DNA of 64,000 bases from Chelydra serpentina. Taxonomy: Eukaryota; Chordata; Testudines; Chelydridae. Every line of letters begins with the position of its first letter. Position 1 is the first letter of the stretch. A program made the position numbers and the translations under genes. Positions 45,257 to 55,830 of the stretch are shown here, piece after piece. The notes beneath the pieces were generated by a model. It worked only from the letters and a program-made list of their open reading frames with translations. It was not told where the DNA came from and did not search any database. Location of the stretch: the NCBI GenBank assembly GCA_037349315.1, contig JBAIAC010000033.1:26926001-26990000 (forward strand). Reading direction: 5' to 3'.

Positions 45257-46600
45257 CATGTTTTTCCCCCTTCAGAAATAGTGGAAAATTTACCAAAATT
45301 ACAGGCAGCTTGAGTAAAAACGGCAAACAAACACATGCCCACAGAGTTTCTTGAAATGTGAGAAATCCATGTGACACCTCTGAAATTTCATAAAACATTT
45401 CAATTTTGTGCTGAAAATAAACAGTTCTTCTTCAGCTGCAAATTAACAGCTGTTTTAACCCCAGTTATTCCTAATGGTAAAGAACAAGTATTTGGGTTTT
45501 CCCTGGATGTGAAATGTTATTTCAAAGATGAGTGCTGGGGAAATTAAAAACCCACACTCACAGCAGTGAATATTTTAGCATATTGATGGCATTTATTTTT
45601 AAAATTTTGTGGGCTGAGAAGTTTGCTAATTTGTCACCAGGTTATTTCCACTTATTCATCAGACATTTCTGCCTTTGCTGAGTCTGATGCTGTAATAAAT
45701 AAAACAATAATAATAATAAAAAATACATAAATACATAAATGTATTAAATCCACTGCAACGGACGAGAACATTCCTGCCTTGTGATGGGCTGAAAACAGTT
45801 CTGTGGTGAGTCGGTAAGTTTCTATTCACTTGCGAAGTGAGCAATACTGGCATCTGGAGGAATATCAACCAATCACATCATACCTTCAATGCATGCATAT
45901 TGATTGGCGGTACTATGTGCATTCATTATTGCTATTACTAGCATCTCAGGGGGTTAATATTATCAGTTATTCACACTGGGCAGTAAGTGTATAAATACTA
46001 TAAAAGATGCATAATAATATTTTTCACTTACATAGTTAGCATCTTTCCTATGAGGAGCTCAAATAGTTTAAGCTTTGCAAATCCCCAGTGAAGTAGGCTT
46101 ATTGTCATCACTTTACAGAAGAGGAAACTGAGACAAGGAGAAATTGAGTGATTTGTACAAGGCTGCAAAAGAGTCCACATCAGTGCTGAGAATAGACTTC
46201 AGATCTTTTAGGAAAGCTTCCCTTTCTTTCTACAAATCAATAATAATTTCATAGAAATAATTTAAATATAATACTATCTTCTAGACTTTTACTCCGATCT
46301 CCTATTTCGAATGTTAGAGCCAAAATTAAAAATTCTGCTGGTAGTTAATGTAGGTAGATAGGAATTCAAGCCTAGCTCTGTGAGTTGGTTTAAAATGGAT
46401 TATGTAACAATACACTGGCCTTTGCTTTGGTGAATATCAGGGTTTATTATCCCTTTGAAAGAACTGGTAAATAATGACAGAGGCAAACTGCGGCCTGTAT
46501 GTGTTTCAATGAATCCTAAATATCATCTCGAGAGAATTCAGTATCTTCTTACCACTCACATTTTTTCTGGATAAACATATGTAAACCCATGAATGGCTCC
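45257..46600. other. SV2B intron with microsatellite and MIR-like fragment
   Basis: An (AATA)n/(AAT)n stretch lies at about 45692-45741. A reverse MIR-like fragment at 46055-46215 has CACTTTACAGAAGAGGAAAC and TGAGACAAGG. Nothing else was recognised. Confidence 0.5.
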
Positions 46601-46608
46601 CTGCTGGC

Positions 46609-47154
46609 TAGGGCCCTACCAAATTCACGGTCCATTTTGGTCAATTTCACGGTCATAGGATATTTAAAATGGTAAATTTCATGATTTCAGCTATTTAAAT
46701 CTAAAATGTCACGGTGTTGTAATTGTAGGGTTCTGACCCAAGAAGGAGTTCTGGGAGGATTGCAAGGTTATTTGCAGGGCGGGTTGCGGTACTGCTACTC
46801 TTACTTCTGCGCTGTTGCTGGTGCCTTCCGAGCTGAGCAGCTGGAGAGCGGCGGCTGCTGGCCAGGAACCCAGCTCTGAAGGCAGAGCCGCTGCCGGCAG
46901 CAGCGCAGAAGTAAGGGTAGCATGATACGGTATGTCGCCCAGCTCTGAAGTCAACACAGGAAAGTGGCACTACCATGACCCCCTAAAATAACCTTGTGAC
47001 CCCCCTGCAACTCCCTTTTGGGTCAGGACCCCCAATTTGAGACACACTGGTCTTGCCCCATGAAATCTGTACAGTATAGGGTAAAAGCACATGAAAGACC
47101 AGAGTTCACGGTCCGTGACACGTTTTTCATGGCCGTGAATTTGGTAGGGCCCTA
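46609..47154. mobile_element. hAT-type MITE (GGGCCCTACCAAATTCACGG ends), 546 bp
   Basis: The inverted ends are TAGGGCCCTACCAAATTCAC and GTGAATTTGGTAGGGCCCTA, longer than 20 bp. The duplication is CTGCTGGC (46601-46608) / CTTATGGC (47155-47162). A GC-rich middle part (46790-46910) contains an inverted CTCTTACTTCTGCGCTG / CAGCGCAGAAGTAAGGG pair. Confidence 0.8.
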
Positions 47155-47162
47155 CTTATGGC

Positions 47163-48461
47163 CCACCCTCTTCTGTGCCTTGGGCCTACAAGCCTAACCA
47201 TGGCAGCATGTGATTTAGGCCAACACATGATTTATGAACGTATCTCCGTGAGTATATTGTCCTGACAATGCTGCAAACAGCCACGTTAGATCACAGATGC
47301 TCTTAACCAAGCCAGAAAACTGTGGTTAAGCTTGTTGTGTAGAATCAGGTTTTTGGTGCCGCTGTTCCTGATTTTCACCCAAATCTGCTGCTCATGAATA
47401 TTCTGCAATATTTTTCTGAAGATTTTCTGCAACATTTCTGTCTGCAAGTTCATTAGAATCACCAGGCATGAAAGAGGCACAAACACAGCCAATATTTCAG
47501 TCAGTGTTGGCCAACATCTTCTTTGCAGTATTTGCACCTCTGGTGCTCTATCTAGCCGCGAAGGTAGAGCTTGGTGCAGTTTTGTGCTGTGTGATTGTCT
47601 CCTCATTTGTAAACACAGCAGTAATTTTATCTGACATGAGCCAAAATGAACAGCTTTTCATTTAATGGCAAAGGATTAATTTGGCTTCCTCTATTGAAGA
47701 CTTCAGTTTAGCAGACGGACTAGGTGTGAGGTAGAGTGGGGGGGAACCAGATGGTGCTATGAATTTTAAATTGATGGACAAGACCCGTGGGGGTACTTTG
47801 AAAGACACTGAGCGCAAACACCCACCCACTTTCTGTGCTGGCGGCGCCACGTTGAAATATTCAGCGCGCAGTTTCAATGCCATGTTGGAAGATTCTGTGG
47901 GTTCCTAAATCCACCTTTGCTTTGACTTTGCAGAATTCTCTCAGAATTCCCAGCAGCCATAGATCACTCACAGCTAGTTTATATATGTCCCCCCGCCCAC
48001 TCTTTGAATAGGAAAATCCCATTGTTATTATTTTAGGTGCAGTGACTTGTTTTTTAACTGGTAGGGTAAGTCATTTTAAATGGTAGGTGAGCTAGCTCCA
48101 CTTCTGTTTATTCAACAAAGCAAATGCTATATGAACCAATGGGAATTTTCTTTCTGGATCATTTGATTGCCATTTGCCAGGGCAGTGAGATCTATAGATA
48201 AAGCAGCCACTGTCAAACAAGCAAAAGCACATAGGTAATATCAGGAACTGAAAAGGCCATCTGACCCAACATACCTGCTTTTTGTTCAGCTATTTTATTC
48301 ACATCTTCCAGATGTTCAATGTACCCTGCTCCCTCCCCCCAATCTTCTGTAAGACCAAATCTACTCGAGGGAATGTTACTCCTTTGCATGAAATAATTCT
48401 GCCTGAGTTCCTGATTCATTCCCAGGTCCTTAGGACCATAGCTAAAATTTCCAATAGCCCC
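47163..48461. other. SV2B intron, nothing recognised
   Basis: No exon or clear repeat. Confidence 0.4.
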
Positions 48462-48582
48462 TAAATTGACTGAAGAGCCATTGACTTTCAATGAGACTTA
48501 GAAGACAAAGTCCCGTTTTCAAAAGTGATTTTGGCACTTAGGAACCTAAGTCACTTTGGCAATTTTGAAAATTTTACCTTAT
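48462..48582. repeat. short palindromic repeat (CACCTAAGT family)
   Basis: CATTGACTTTCAATGAGACT sits in the middle, with CACTTAGGAACCTAAGTCAC on the right and CCTAAATTGACTGAAG on the left. Related to 27383-27478. Confidence 0.55.
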
Positions 48583-48707
48583 GTCTTTTGGTTTCTGAAA
48601 CTAGGACAGTTTGTCTCTAACAACTTTGTTGAAATATTATAATAATAGTAATAATAATACATGAATAAGCACTTAGCATAGCATAGTATTGTATCCAGCC
48701 TTTCTTA

Positions 48708-48800
48708 TTCATAGATTCATAGAGTTTAAGGCCAGAAGGGACCATTGTGATCATCTAGTCTGACCTCCTGCATAACACAGGTGATGGAATTTCAACAGAG
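48708..48800 (-). mobile_element. CR1 LINE 3' tail fragment
   Basis: TTCATAGATTCATAGAGTTT, AAGGCCAGAAGGGACCATTG, TGATCATCTAGTCTGACCTC and CTGCATAACACAGG form the reverse complement of a CR1 3' UTR and its ATGAATCTATGA-type tail. Confidence 0.8.
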
Positions 48801-51800
48801 GCCGAAATAATTTCTTAATTTGGAAATTTTGATGATGGCACCTCAAAGTTTTCCTCTTTTTCAATGGGAACAAGTCCAATGCCTTTATATTTTCTGCATA
48901 GCTACAGCTGGTTGAATTATTCATAACCAAGAGTTTATTCTTTGAATTTCACCCTTTACTTTTGACAAATATTTTCTGAGCAGATTGCATTTTTCTCACA
49001 TGTATTCATTATTTCATATTAGTCACAGAATAATGGCTGCAAATAATGATTGTTCTCAAAATTGCTTGACAGCTGTTACATTTAATACCCAACATCTGTG
49101 CTTCTTTGGTTAGTTTTCTTAGGTCACACAGTATACTTCTATCCCTGGCTGGATGACAATAACTTTTGTGATCGGGTTTCTGGTGTGAACTCTCATGTTT
49201 CCAACTTCTAATTTTGTTTCCAGTGAATATCCTTTAATATTTTCATAACATTTGCTATTTCATTGGACATTCCTGACAGTAAATTTGTTCCATAGAATAT
49301 TCTATGAAGACAAAAAGCAGGAAGAACACAGCAGAAGGAACTTAGTTTCAAAATCTGATCAAACTATTTTGTTCAGTTCTGCTTATAATTTAGATTTCCA
49401 AGACCTAATATCACACTTGTTTCCTTTTGGAAGTAATAGAATTGTTGCTGTGGGACCGTGCTTACAATAGTCCAGAAGGGATTTAACACACAATGGTCTT
49501 AGAAAGTAACACTATTACCTCTTTCATATCCCTTGCATCAGTATCTAATTTGATTTTTTGGCTGCAGTGGTATATGCACTGGGTCCATGATTTCAATGAT
49601 CAGTAATCCCCAAATCCCTTTTGTGCACAGTACTCTGGATGACAGTCCCACTAGGCTATTATTCCGCAGGTTGGTTTCCTCTGCACAGAGTAATTAACGA
49701 CTGTACCTTTGTTGAGGCTGATCCTCATTTGCTCAGTCACCTAAGTAGCTGTGATTCCTTTCGATTCTGGCTCCTCTGATCCTTACTTGCTTTTCCTTCC
49801 GTTTTGTATTTTTGATCTTCTTTCCGTATCCTCATCCAAATCATGTACCTTTTCTGTAACTGGCCTCCTGCACAACTCCCCCAGAAGAAAAACATGGAGC
49901 ATATTTTGGAAAAGAATAATAAATGATGACTATTCATCGTTGTATGATGTCCCTCCAGGAAAATTGCTATTTGTACATTTTCTTTCCTTGAATTGTTCTG
50001 GCACTTACCGGTGGAGTGTTTTAGTGCAGCTGCCCAAATGAAGGTTTTATGTTGTTGGCTGGGATGCGTAGTCTTCCCAAAAGGACCCCCCCTAACTGTC
50101 CATCATAATAAATCATTCTCTTGATTTCATTTCAGCTGTGGAGTGTGTTCTACTGTAACTGATCACCCGTGCCTCAGAAACCAGTGAAGTGGTTCGGCTC
50201 TGGTAGCCACTGAAGTGATGGCTGCAGATCTTGACTGAAGGTTTTAGGGGCTGGCTTGCCCATTGCCCACTGCTTTACAAGACTCAATAAAAAATGTCTG
50301 AAACTAAAGAGAAGCCACTTCCACTGAGTTATGTTTCGCAGCACTAATCAATAGCTTTAATGCACCTTACCTCGAACTCATCTTAACAAATACTGTATCA
50401 CAGAGAAATAATCTTGAGGCCCGCCTTCAGTTTGGGTTCCTGAGCTCAGAATCTGAACTGTTCTTCATCTACAATAGCAGCTCCAGGCTCTTTCTCAGGC
50501 TGCTTTTTCATGTTCAGTTGTTGCCCCTTTAACACCCCACCCCCACACACACATAAAGCTGCAAGTCTGCAGTGACTTTAAACTCAGAGCACTACACTCT
50601 CTGCAGCAACTGTCTCCTTGACACCAGCAGTGCAATTAATTCAAATCCGATCATTGATTAGAAATAACACTATCGACCAAATCCTGCTCTGGTCCCAAAA
50701 CCAAGCAAAGATATACATGTGAACAGATGTTTGCCCTTCTCTCCTTCCCGGAGCTGAGTACCTTCAACTGGGTCGGAGCAACCGCTGTTGCCTAAATTGA
50801 CATCCATGCACTGGAGTTTGGAAACCAGGATTTGGCACAGGGAGGCCTGACTACAAGTCTCCCCCACTCTTGGCTGCACAGTAGCCTCTCTACTCCCTTA
50901 GAGGACATCCTGAGGCACTAGGGTGATGAGCCTCAGTTCAGCCCTTGGGGAGCAAAGGATGTCAATAAAGAGTGCATGAAAGATGCAGACAGTGTTGCAG
51001 ACTGAGAAGTTTGCACCCGCCGTGTGTCTGTGGTCACCAGCTGTGGTGCACAAAGCACCTCAATATCTGCTTCTGTATCACCCAGGCTAATACAGGATCA
51101 GCTCCTTTGTTAAATAAAATAAGGAACTGAGCGCACCGGGGCAAGATACTCGAGTCCTGATGCTTTTGCAGAACCGTGGATCTCCCTCAATGTTATCACT
51201 CCTCTAACAAAGCCCTGAAGTCCACCGGGTCTCTTGTTTGCAGAAAGGAAGCAGCATTTGCTTCAGTCCAAATGGCCGAGTCAGACATTTTATAACCAAT
51301 GGGGACTTCCATCCCCATTTTTAGAGTATTGGAGCAGTTGCTCATTCACTCTGAGCTGGGCGGCTGCTGCTGAAAAACAGATACCGCCAAGGGCCAGGCA
51401 CTTGGCTCCCCCGCCCTCAGTCGGGATATGCAGTTACAATAATAAAAGAACACTGGCTACAAGAAAGGAGTCTTGGAGGTTAGAAAGCAGCAACTGCCTC
51501 CTGAGCAGATTCATTTTTGTTGTTGTTGTTTTTAAGAAGCTTTGGAGGGACAGCTGCCAACCTGGCTTTTCTCTGCAGAAAACAATTAACCCTGCCTGAT
51601 CATTCATTTTTAATCTGGGTGCAGGAACGGGGGCTTAGTGGTGCTGCATGAACATCCCTTATTCTGTTGGCTGGGTTTATCAGCGGGATAGGTGACTGTG
51701 ACACACCAGCCCACATACCCAGGACGTGTTGCCACTTCCCTCTCCTGGATGGAATCAGAGCTGCTCCAGTTTGTGGGATTAGCATGTCTCCCAGTGGCTC

Positions 51801-51995
51801 GTATAAAAGTATTAACCCACATGGCAGCCCCTGGAGATTCGCCTTCATTATGATTTTGGGGATTGTATGTATTGCTAAAGTGTCTTTCAAATCTCTAATT
51901 TTAGGGAACGTGGCAGAGGCCTGTGTTTGTGGAGAGAGAGGCCCTGAGTTTCCATGCCATGTGTGTTCACTTTTTCTGGCTGCCATGCTGTCTGT
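48801..51995. other. SV2B intron, possible old LINE trace
   Basis: Around 49680-49760, GACTGTACCTTTGTTGAGGC and CTCATTTGCTCAGTCACCTA may be a very old CR1/L3-type fragment. Confidence is low. Nothing else was recognised. Confidence 0.3.
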
Positions 51996-52982
51996 ATATC
52001 TGTAGCCAAGATGGGTGAGGTCATATCAATATCTTTTATTGGACCAACTTCTGTTGGTGAGAGAGACACGCTTTCGAGCTTACAGACAGCCCCACAACCT
52101 GAAGCAACTCACCAGCAACTACACATCACACCACAGAAACACTAATCCAGGAACCAAACCCTGCAACAAACCCCGGTGCCAACTATGTCTGCATATCTAT
52201 TCAAGGGACACCATCATAGGACCTAACCACATCAGCCACACCATCAGGGGCTCGTTCACCTGCACATTTACTAATGTGATATATGCCATCATGTGCCAGC
52301 AATATCCCTCTGCCATGTACATTGGCCAAACCGGACAGTCTCTATGCAAAAGAATAAATGGACACAAATCTGACATCAGGAATTATAACATTCAAAAACC
52401 AGTAGTAGAACATTTCAATCTCCCTGGTCACTCAATAACAGACTTAAAAGTGGTAGTTCTTCAACAAAAAAACTTTAAAACCAGACTCCAACGAGAAACT
52501 GCAGAACTGGAATTAATTTTCACACTGGACACCATCAAATTAGGCCTGAATAGAGACTGGGAGTGGATGGGTCACTACAGAAATTAAATCAATTTGTTAG
52601 TTTTTGTAAAAACAACAAGGAGTACTTGTGGCATCTTAAAGACTAATTTCCCCTTGCTAAATATTCACACCTTCTTGTCAACTGTTTGAAATGGGCCACC
52701 TTGTTTACATTGGCCTCATTAATACTACAAAGGTGATTTCCACTCCTTCTTGTCAACTGTTGAGATTTGCCTACTTCCAACTTAAATGGAATTGGCTCAT
52801 TAGCACTGACCCCCAACTCGGGAAGGCAACTCCTATCGTTTCATATGCTGCGTATTTATACCTCCCTACTGTATGTTCCACTCCATGCATCTGATGAAGT
52901 GGGGTTTAGCCCACGAAAGCTTATGCCCAAATAAATTTGTTAGTCTCTAAAGTGCCACAAGGACGCCTTGTTATTTTTACAG
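51996..52982 (+). mobile_element. Penelope-like element, 5'-truncated, with GIY-YIG region
   Basis: Part A (about 51996-52083) is a reversed terminal piece (TTTTATTGGACCAACTTCTG, GACACGCTTTCGAGCTTACA) of a related Penelope-like family. Part B (52084-52982) is sense: a coding C-terminus with a GIY-YIG endonuclease domain, stop at 52585-52587, an untranslated region, and the terminal block CATCTGATGAAGTGG, CCCACGAAAGCTTATGCCC and AAATAAATTTGTTAGTCTC. The position of the terminal block directly after the endonuclease gene shows that the many short pieces elsewhere in the window are ends of this element. Confidence 0.85.
52015..52587 (+). CDS. Penelope-like GIY-YIG endonuclease remnant (C-terminal part)
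   Basis: The frame is open for 190 codons. The first 23 or so belong to the joined terminal repeat, so the true protein is truncated at its N-terminus and lacks the reverse transcriptase. Visible features are a cysteine cluster CNKPRCQLC (about residues 51-59), the GIY-like block NVIYAIMC, the YIG block AMYIGQTGQSL, the basic-helix KRINGHKSDI with its Arg and His, a conserved Glu in VVEHFNLPGHS, and a late Asn in LGLNRDWEW. In Penelope-like elements this domain nicks target DNA for target-primed reverse transcription. It is probably not expressed. Confidence 0.8.
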   Translation: MRSYQYLLLDQLLLVRETRFRAYRQPHNLKQLTSNYTSHHRNTNPGTKPCNKPRCQLCLHIYSRDTIIGPNHISHTIRGSFTCTFTNVIYAIMCQQYPSAMYIGQTGQSLCKRINGHKSDIRNYNIQKPVVEHFNLPGHSITDLKVVVLQQKNFKTRLQRETAELELIFTLDTIKLGLNRDWEWMGHYRN

Positions 52983-53179
52983 GAGTCTGGGAAAGGTACT
53001 AAGAGTGTTACAGCTACATACAAGATCCAACAGATAGTTTAGCATAAGTAGTTAGCACATACTCTAAGGGACCAGTCAAAGTGAAGTGGCCCGTTAGCAT
53101 AAGCAGTTAACACATATTCTATTAGGTTTCAGAGAAGTAGCCGTGTTAGTCTGTGTCAGCAAAAATAAAAGGAATACTT

Positions 53180-53965
53180 ATAGATTCTAGGGCTGGAAGG
53201 GACCTCGAGAGGTCATCGAGTCCAGCCCCCTGTCCTCATGGCAGGACCAAATACTGTCTAGACCATCCCTGATAGACATTTATCTAACCTACTCTTAAAT
53301 ATCTCCAGAGATGGAGATTCCACAACCTCCCTGGGCAGTTTATTCCAGTGTTTAACCACCCTGACAGTTAGGAACTTTTTCCTAATGTCCAACCTAAACC
53401 TCCCTTGCTGCAGTTTAAGCCCATTGCTTCTTGTTCTATCCTTAGAGGCTAAGATGAACAAGTTTTCTCCCTCCTCCTTATGACACCCTTTTAGATACCT
53501 GAAGACTGCTATCATGTCCCCTCTCAGTCTTCTCTTTTCCAAACTAAACAAACCCAATTCCTTCAGCCTTCCTTCATAGGTCATGTTCTCTAGACCCTTA
53601 ATCATTCTTGTTGCTCTTCTCTGGACCCTCTCCAATTTCTCCACATCTTTCTTGAAATACGGTGCCCAGAACTGGACACAATACTCCAGTTGAGGCCTAA
53701 CCAGCGCAGAGTAGAGCGGAAGAATGACTTCTCGTGTCTTGCTCACAACACACCTGTTAATGCAGCCCAGAATCAAGTTTGCTTTTTTTGCAACAGCATC
53801 ACACTGTTGACTCATATTTAGCTTGTGGTCCACTATAACCCCTAGATCCCTTTCTGCCGTACTCCTTCCTAGACAGTCTCCTCCCATTCTGTATGTGTGA
53901 AACTGATTGTTCCTACCTAAGTGGAGCACTTTGCATTTGTCCTTATTAAACTTCATCCTGTTTAC
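53180..53965 (-). mobile_element. CR1 LINE, 5'-truncated, young
   Basis: About 786 bp. The minus strand carries a 232-codon open frame ending at 53258, then a 3' UTR (GGGGGCTGGACTCGATGACC) ending near 53180 with TAGAATCTATAA. CTT at 53177-53179 and 53966-53968 may be a 3-bp duplication. It lies inside the Penelope-like element, so it inserted later. Confidence 0.9.
53258..53956 (-). CDS. CR1 ORF2 C-terminal fragment (reverse transcriptase thumb region)
   Basis: 232 codons without a stop. Motifs in order are [25 protein letters not shown] (about residues 37-47), [20 protein letters not shown] (about 79-98), [32 protein letters not shown] and [27 protein letters not shown] before the stop. This is the region after the FADD catalytic motif, which is missing through 5' truncation. 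The open frame suggests recent insertion. The fragment has no activity of its own. Confidence 0.88.
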   Translation of the reverse strand: MKFNKDKCKVLHLGRNNQFHTYRMGGDCLGRSTAERDLGVIVDHKLNMSQQCDAVAKKANLILGCINRCVVSKTREVILPLYSALVRPQLEYCVQFWAPYFKKDVEKLERVQRRATRMIKGLENMTYEGRLKELGLFSLEKRRLRGDMIAVFRYLKGCHKEEGENLFILASKDRTRSNGLKLQQGRFRLDIRKKFLTVRVVKHWNKLPREVVESPSLEIFKSRLDKCLSGMV

Positions 53966-54089
53966 CTTGTGGCACCTTAGAAACTAACAAATTTATTTCA
54001 GCATAAGCTTTCATGGGCAACAGCTCACTTCATCAGATGCATAGAATGGATCACATAGTAAGCAAATATTTATACTATTTATTCTATTA

Positions 54090-54745
54090 CTTGTCTAACC
54101 AATCAAAATGGATGGAATTTTGAATATCAAATAGCAAATATGCTCAGAGAACTGTTTGTGATCAAGCCACAGAGTGAAAAAGAATAATTGGAGGAAAAAA
54201 TGTTGAACAAATTCATACAATGAATACACGAAAGGAAATTATGATTAGGTCATGGAAAATCTGTGAACAGAGAAAGAAAACGAAATAATTCACTATGAGT
54301 TAATCCCGCAGCTCTAATTAGGGGATGGCGGTGGTTTTAGTAGTATGTACTTTCCCAAGATATGATTAACATATGCAAAAAAAAACCCAGACTCATTTAC
54401 AATCCAGAAGAATATCGGAATTGACTGTGCCAGATGTTCCCCTCCATCAATCCACTGCCGAATGGTTGAGTGGCGCCTGCAGTCATCAGCTTAAGTCAAG
54501 TAATTTATGTAATGCAAGAATGTTCATTATTGTTCCCTGGTCTCCCATTGACAAGTTTTTTGACAGGAGGTTTTACTCGTAATAGGACCAGTTCCCAGGA
54601 AGCACTGGTAACTGTAAGTGAAGACAGGCTTTGGCTCAGGTCAGGGCTGAACCTCTAAAGAGTCAGAATTTTTCTTTAGCTAGGCATATGAAAGGACACT
54701 TTTACAGGAACCTCTTTGGTCTAGAAACACGGCTGAAATCATACA
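54090..54745. other. SV2B intron, nothing recognised
   Basis: No exon or repeat recognised. Confidence 0.4.
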
Positions 54746-54813
54746 AAAGTTGGGCTGGAAGGAGTCTTGAAGTCCAGCCCCCTGCACTGAGGCAGGATTA
54801 GGTAGAGCTAGAC

Positions 54814-55120
54814 CAGGTAACCTTTGGCCTGCGGCCCGCCAGGGTAAGCCCCCTGGTGGGCCGGGCCAGTTTGTTTACTTGCCATGTCCACAGGTTCGGC
54901 CGATGGCAGCTCCCACTGGCCGCGGTTCGCCACTCCAGGCCAATGGCGCTGCGAGAAGTGGCGCGGGCCGAGGGATGTGCTGTCCGTTGCTTCCCACAGC
55001 CCCCATTGGCCTGGAGCGGCGAACCGCGCAGAACTTGCAGAAGCAGCAGGTATACAAACCGTACCGGCCTGCCAGGGGGCTTACCCTGGCAGGTTATGTG
55101 CCAAAGGTTGCCGATCCCTG
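54814..55120. mobile_element. hAT-type MITE (CAACCTTTGGC ends), TSD 6 of 8
   Basis: The ends are CAGGTAACCTTTGGC and GCCAAAGGTTGCCGATCCCTG-like. The duplication is AGCTAGAC (54806-54813) / ATCTAGAG (55121-55128). Each arm is over 100 bp and contains CGCCAGGGTAAGCCCCCTGG and GTTTGTTTACTTGCC. The open frames here on both strands are produced by the palindrome. Confidence 0.8.
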
Positions 55121-55141
55121 ATCTAGAGCATTCCTGACAGG

Positions 55142-55446
55142 CATAGGCGCCGACTCCATGGGTGCTCCGGGGCTGGAGCACCGCACCCACCGGCAAACTT
55201 ACCGGAACACCGGGAGACGTTGCGGGGCCTTGCCCCCGATGCTGGGGAACATTGCATCGGCGTCGGGGGCGGGGCCACGCAACGTCACCCGGCATCGGAG
55301 GTGGGGCCACGCAACGTCACCCGGCATCGGGGGCGGGGCCACGCAACGTCACCCGGCATCGGGGGCGGGGCCCGGCGTTGGGCAGGGCCCCGCCCCCGAC
55401 GCCGGGTTACGGCACCCACGGGCGTCGCTGGAAGTCAGCTCCTGTG
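55142..55446. mobile_element. hAT-type MITE with 32-bp tandem units, perfect 8-bp TSD
   Basis: The duplication CTGACAGG is at 55134-55141 and 55447-55454. The ends are CATAGGCGCCGACTCC and GAAGTCAGCTCCTGTG, an imperfect inverted pair. The interior contains three units of 32 bp, each beginning CCACGCAACGTCACCCGGCA (55275, 55307, 55339), and a CCCCGCCCCCGACGCC fold-back. Confidence 0.82.
55275..55370. repeat. 32-bp minisatellite, three units
   Basis: Unit start CCACGCAACGTCACCCGGCA, with a variable GGGGGCGGGG or GGAGGTGGGG end. It lies inside the MITE at 55142-55446. Confidence 0.9.
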
Positions 55447-55830
55447 CTGACAGGTGTTTGTCTAACCTGATCCTAAAAATCTCCAGTGATAGGAATTCCA
55501 CAGCAACAGCCTCCCTCGGTAACCTGTTTAAGTGCTTTCCTATCCTTCCAGTTACAAACTTTTTCCTAATAGCTAGCCTAAATCTCCCTTGTTGCAAACA
55601 AAGCCGATTGCTTCAAATCCTACCCTTGGTGGACATGGAGAACAATTGGTCATTGTCCTCTTTAGGAGAACCTTTTATATTTGCAGACTATTATGTCCCC
55701 ACTCAGCCTTCTCTTCTCTAGACTAACATAGCACGTTTCCCAAACATCATCTCATTTTTTGTTGCTCTCCTCTGGACTCTCTCCAATTTGTTGACATCCT
55801 TCTTAAAGTGTGGTGCTCAAAACTGGACAC

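Larger units (their letters stand above)
53125..54080 (-). mobile_element. Penelope-like end split by a CR1 insertion, 9-bp TSD
   Basis: Left piece 53125-53179 (GGTTTCAGAGAAGTAGCCGT, then GTTAGTCTGTGTCAGC). Right piece 53966-54080 (TTGTGGCACCTTAGAAACTA, CATAAGCTTTCATGGGC, CACTTCATCAGATGCATAGA). The duplication ATTCTATTA is at 53116-53124 and 54081-54089. The two pieces are one element, interrupted by CR1. Confidence 0.8.
54746..55830 (-). mobile_element. older CR1 LINE 3' part interrupted by two hAT MITEs
   Basis: Pieces at about 54746-54813 (TTGAAGTCCAGCCCCCTGCA), 55121-55141 and 55447-55830 (GTTTGTCTAACCTGATCCTA, TTTTTCCTAATAGCTAGCCT, CTCTCCAATTTGTTGACATC) are consecutive CR1 sequence in reverse orientation once the two insertions are removed. 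It is diverged, with broken frames. Confidence 0.8.

Noticed and set aside
46055..46215. Conserved noncoding element
   Set aside because: The sequence order matches the reverse MIR-like family seen at three other places in the window.
54798..55310. 170-codon minus-strand frame and several plus frames
   Set aside because: They fall inside two GC-rich MITEs, one with 32-bp tandem units. No protein family was recognised.
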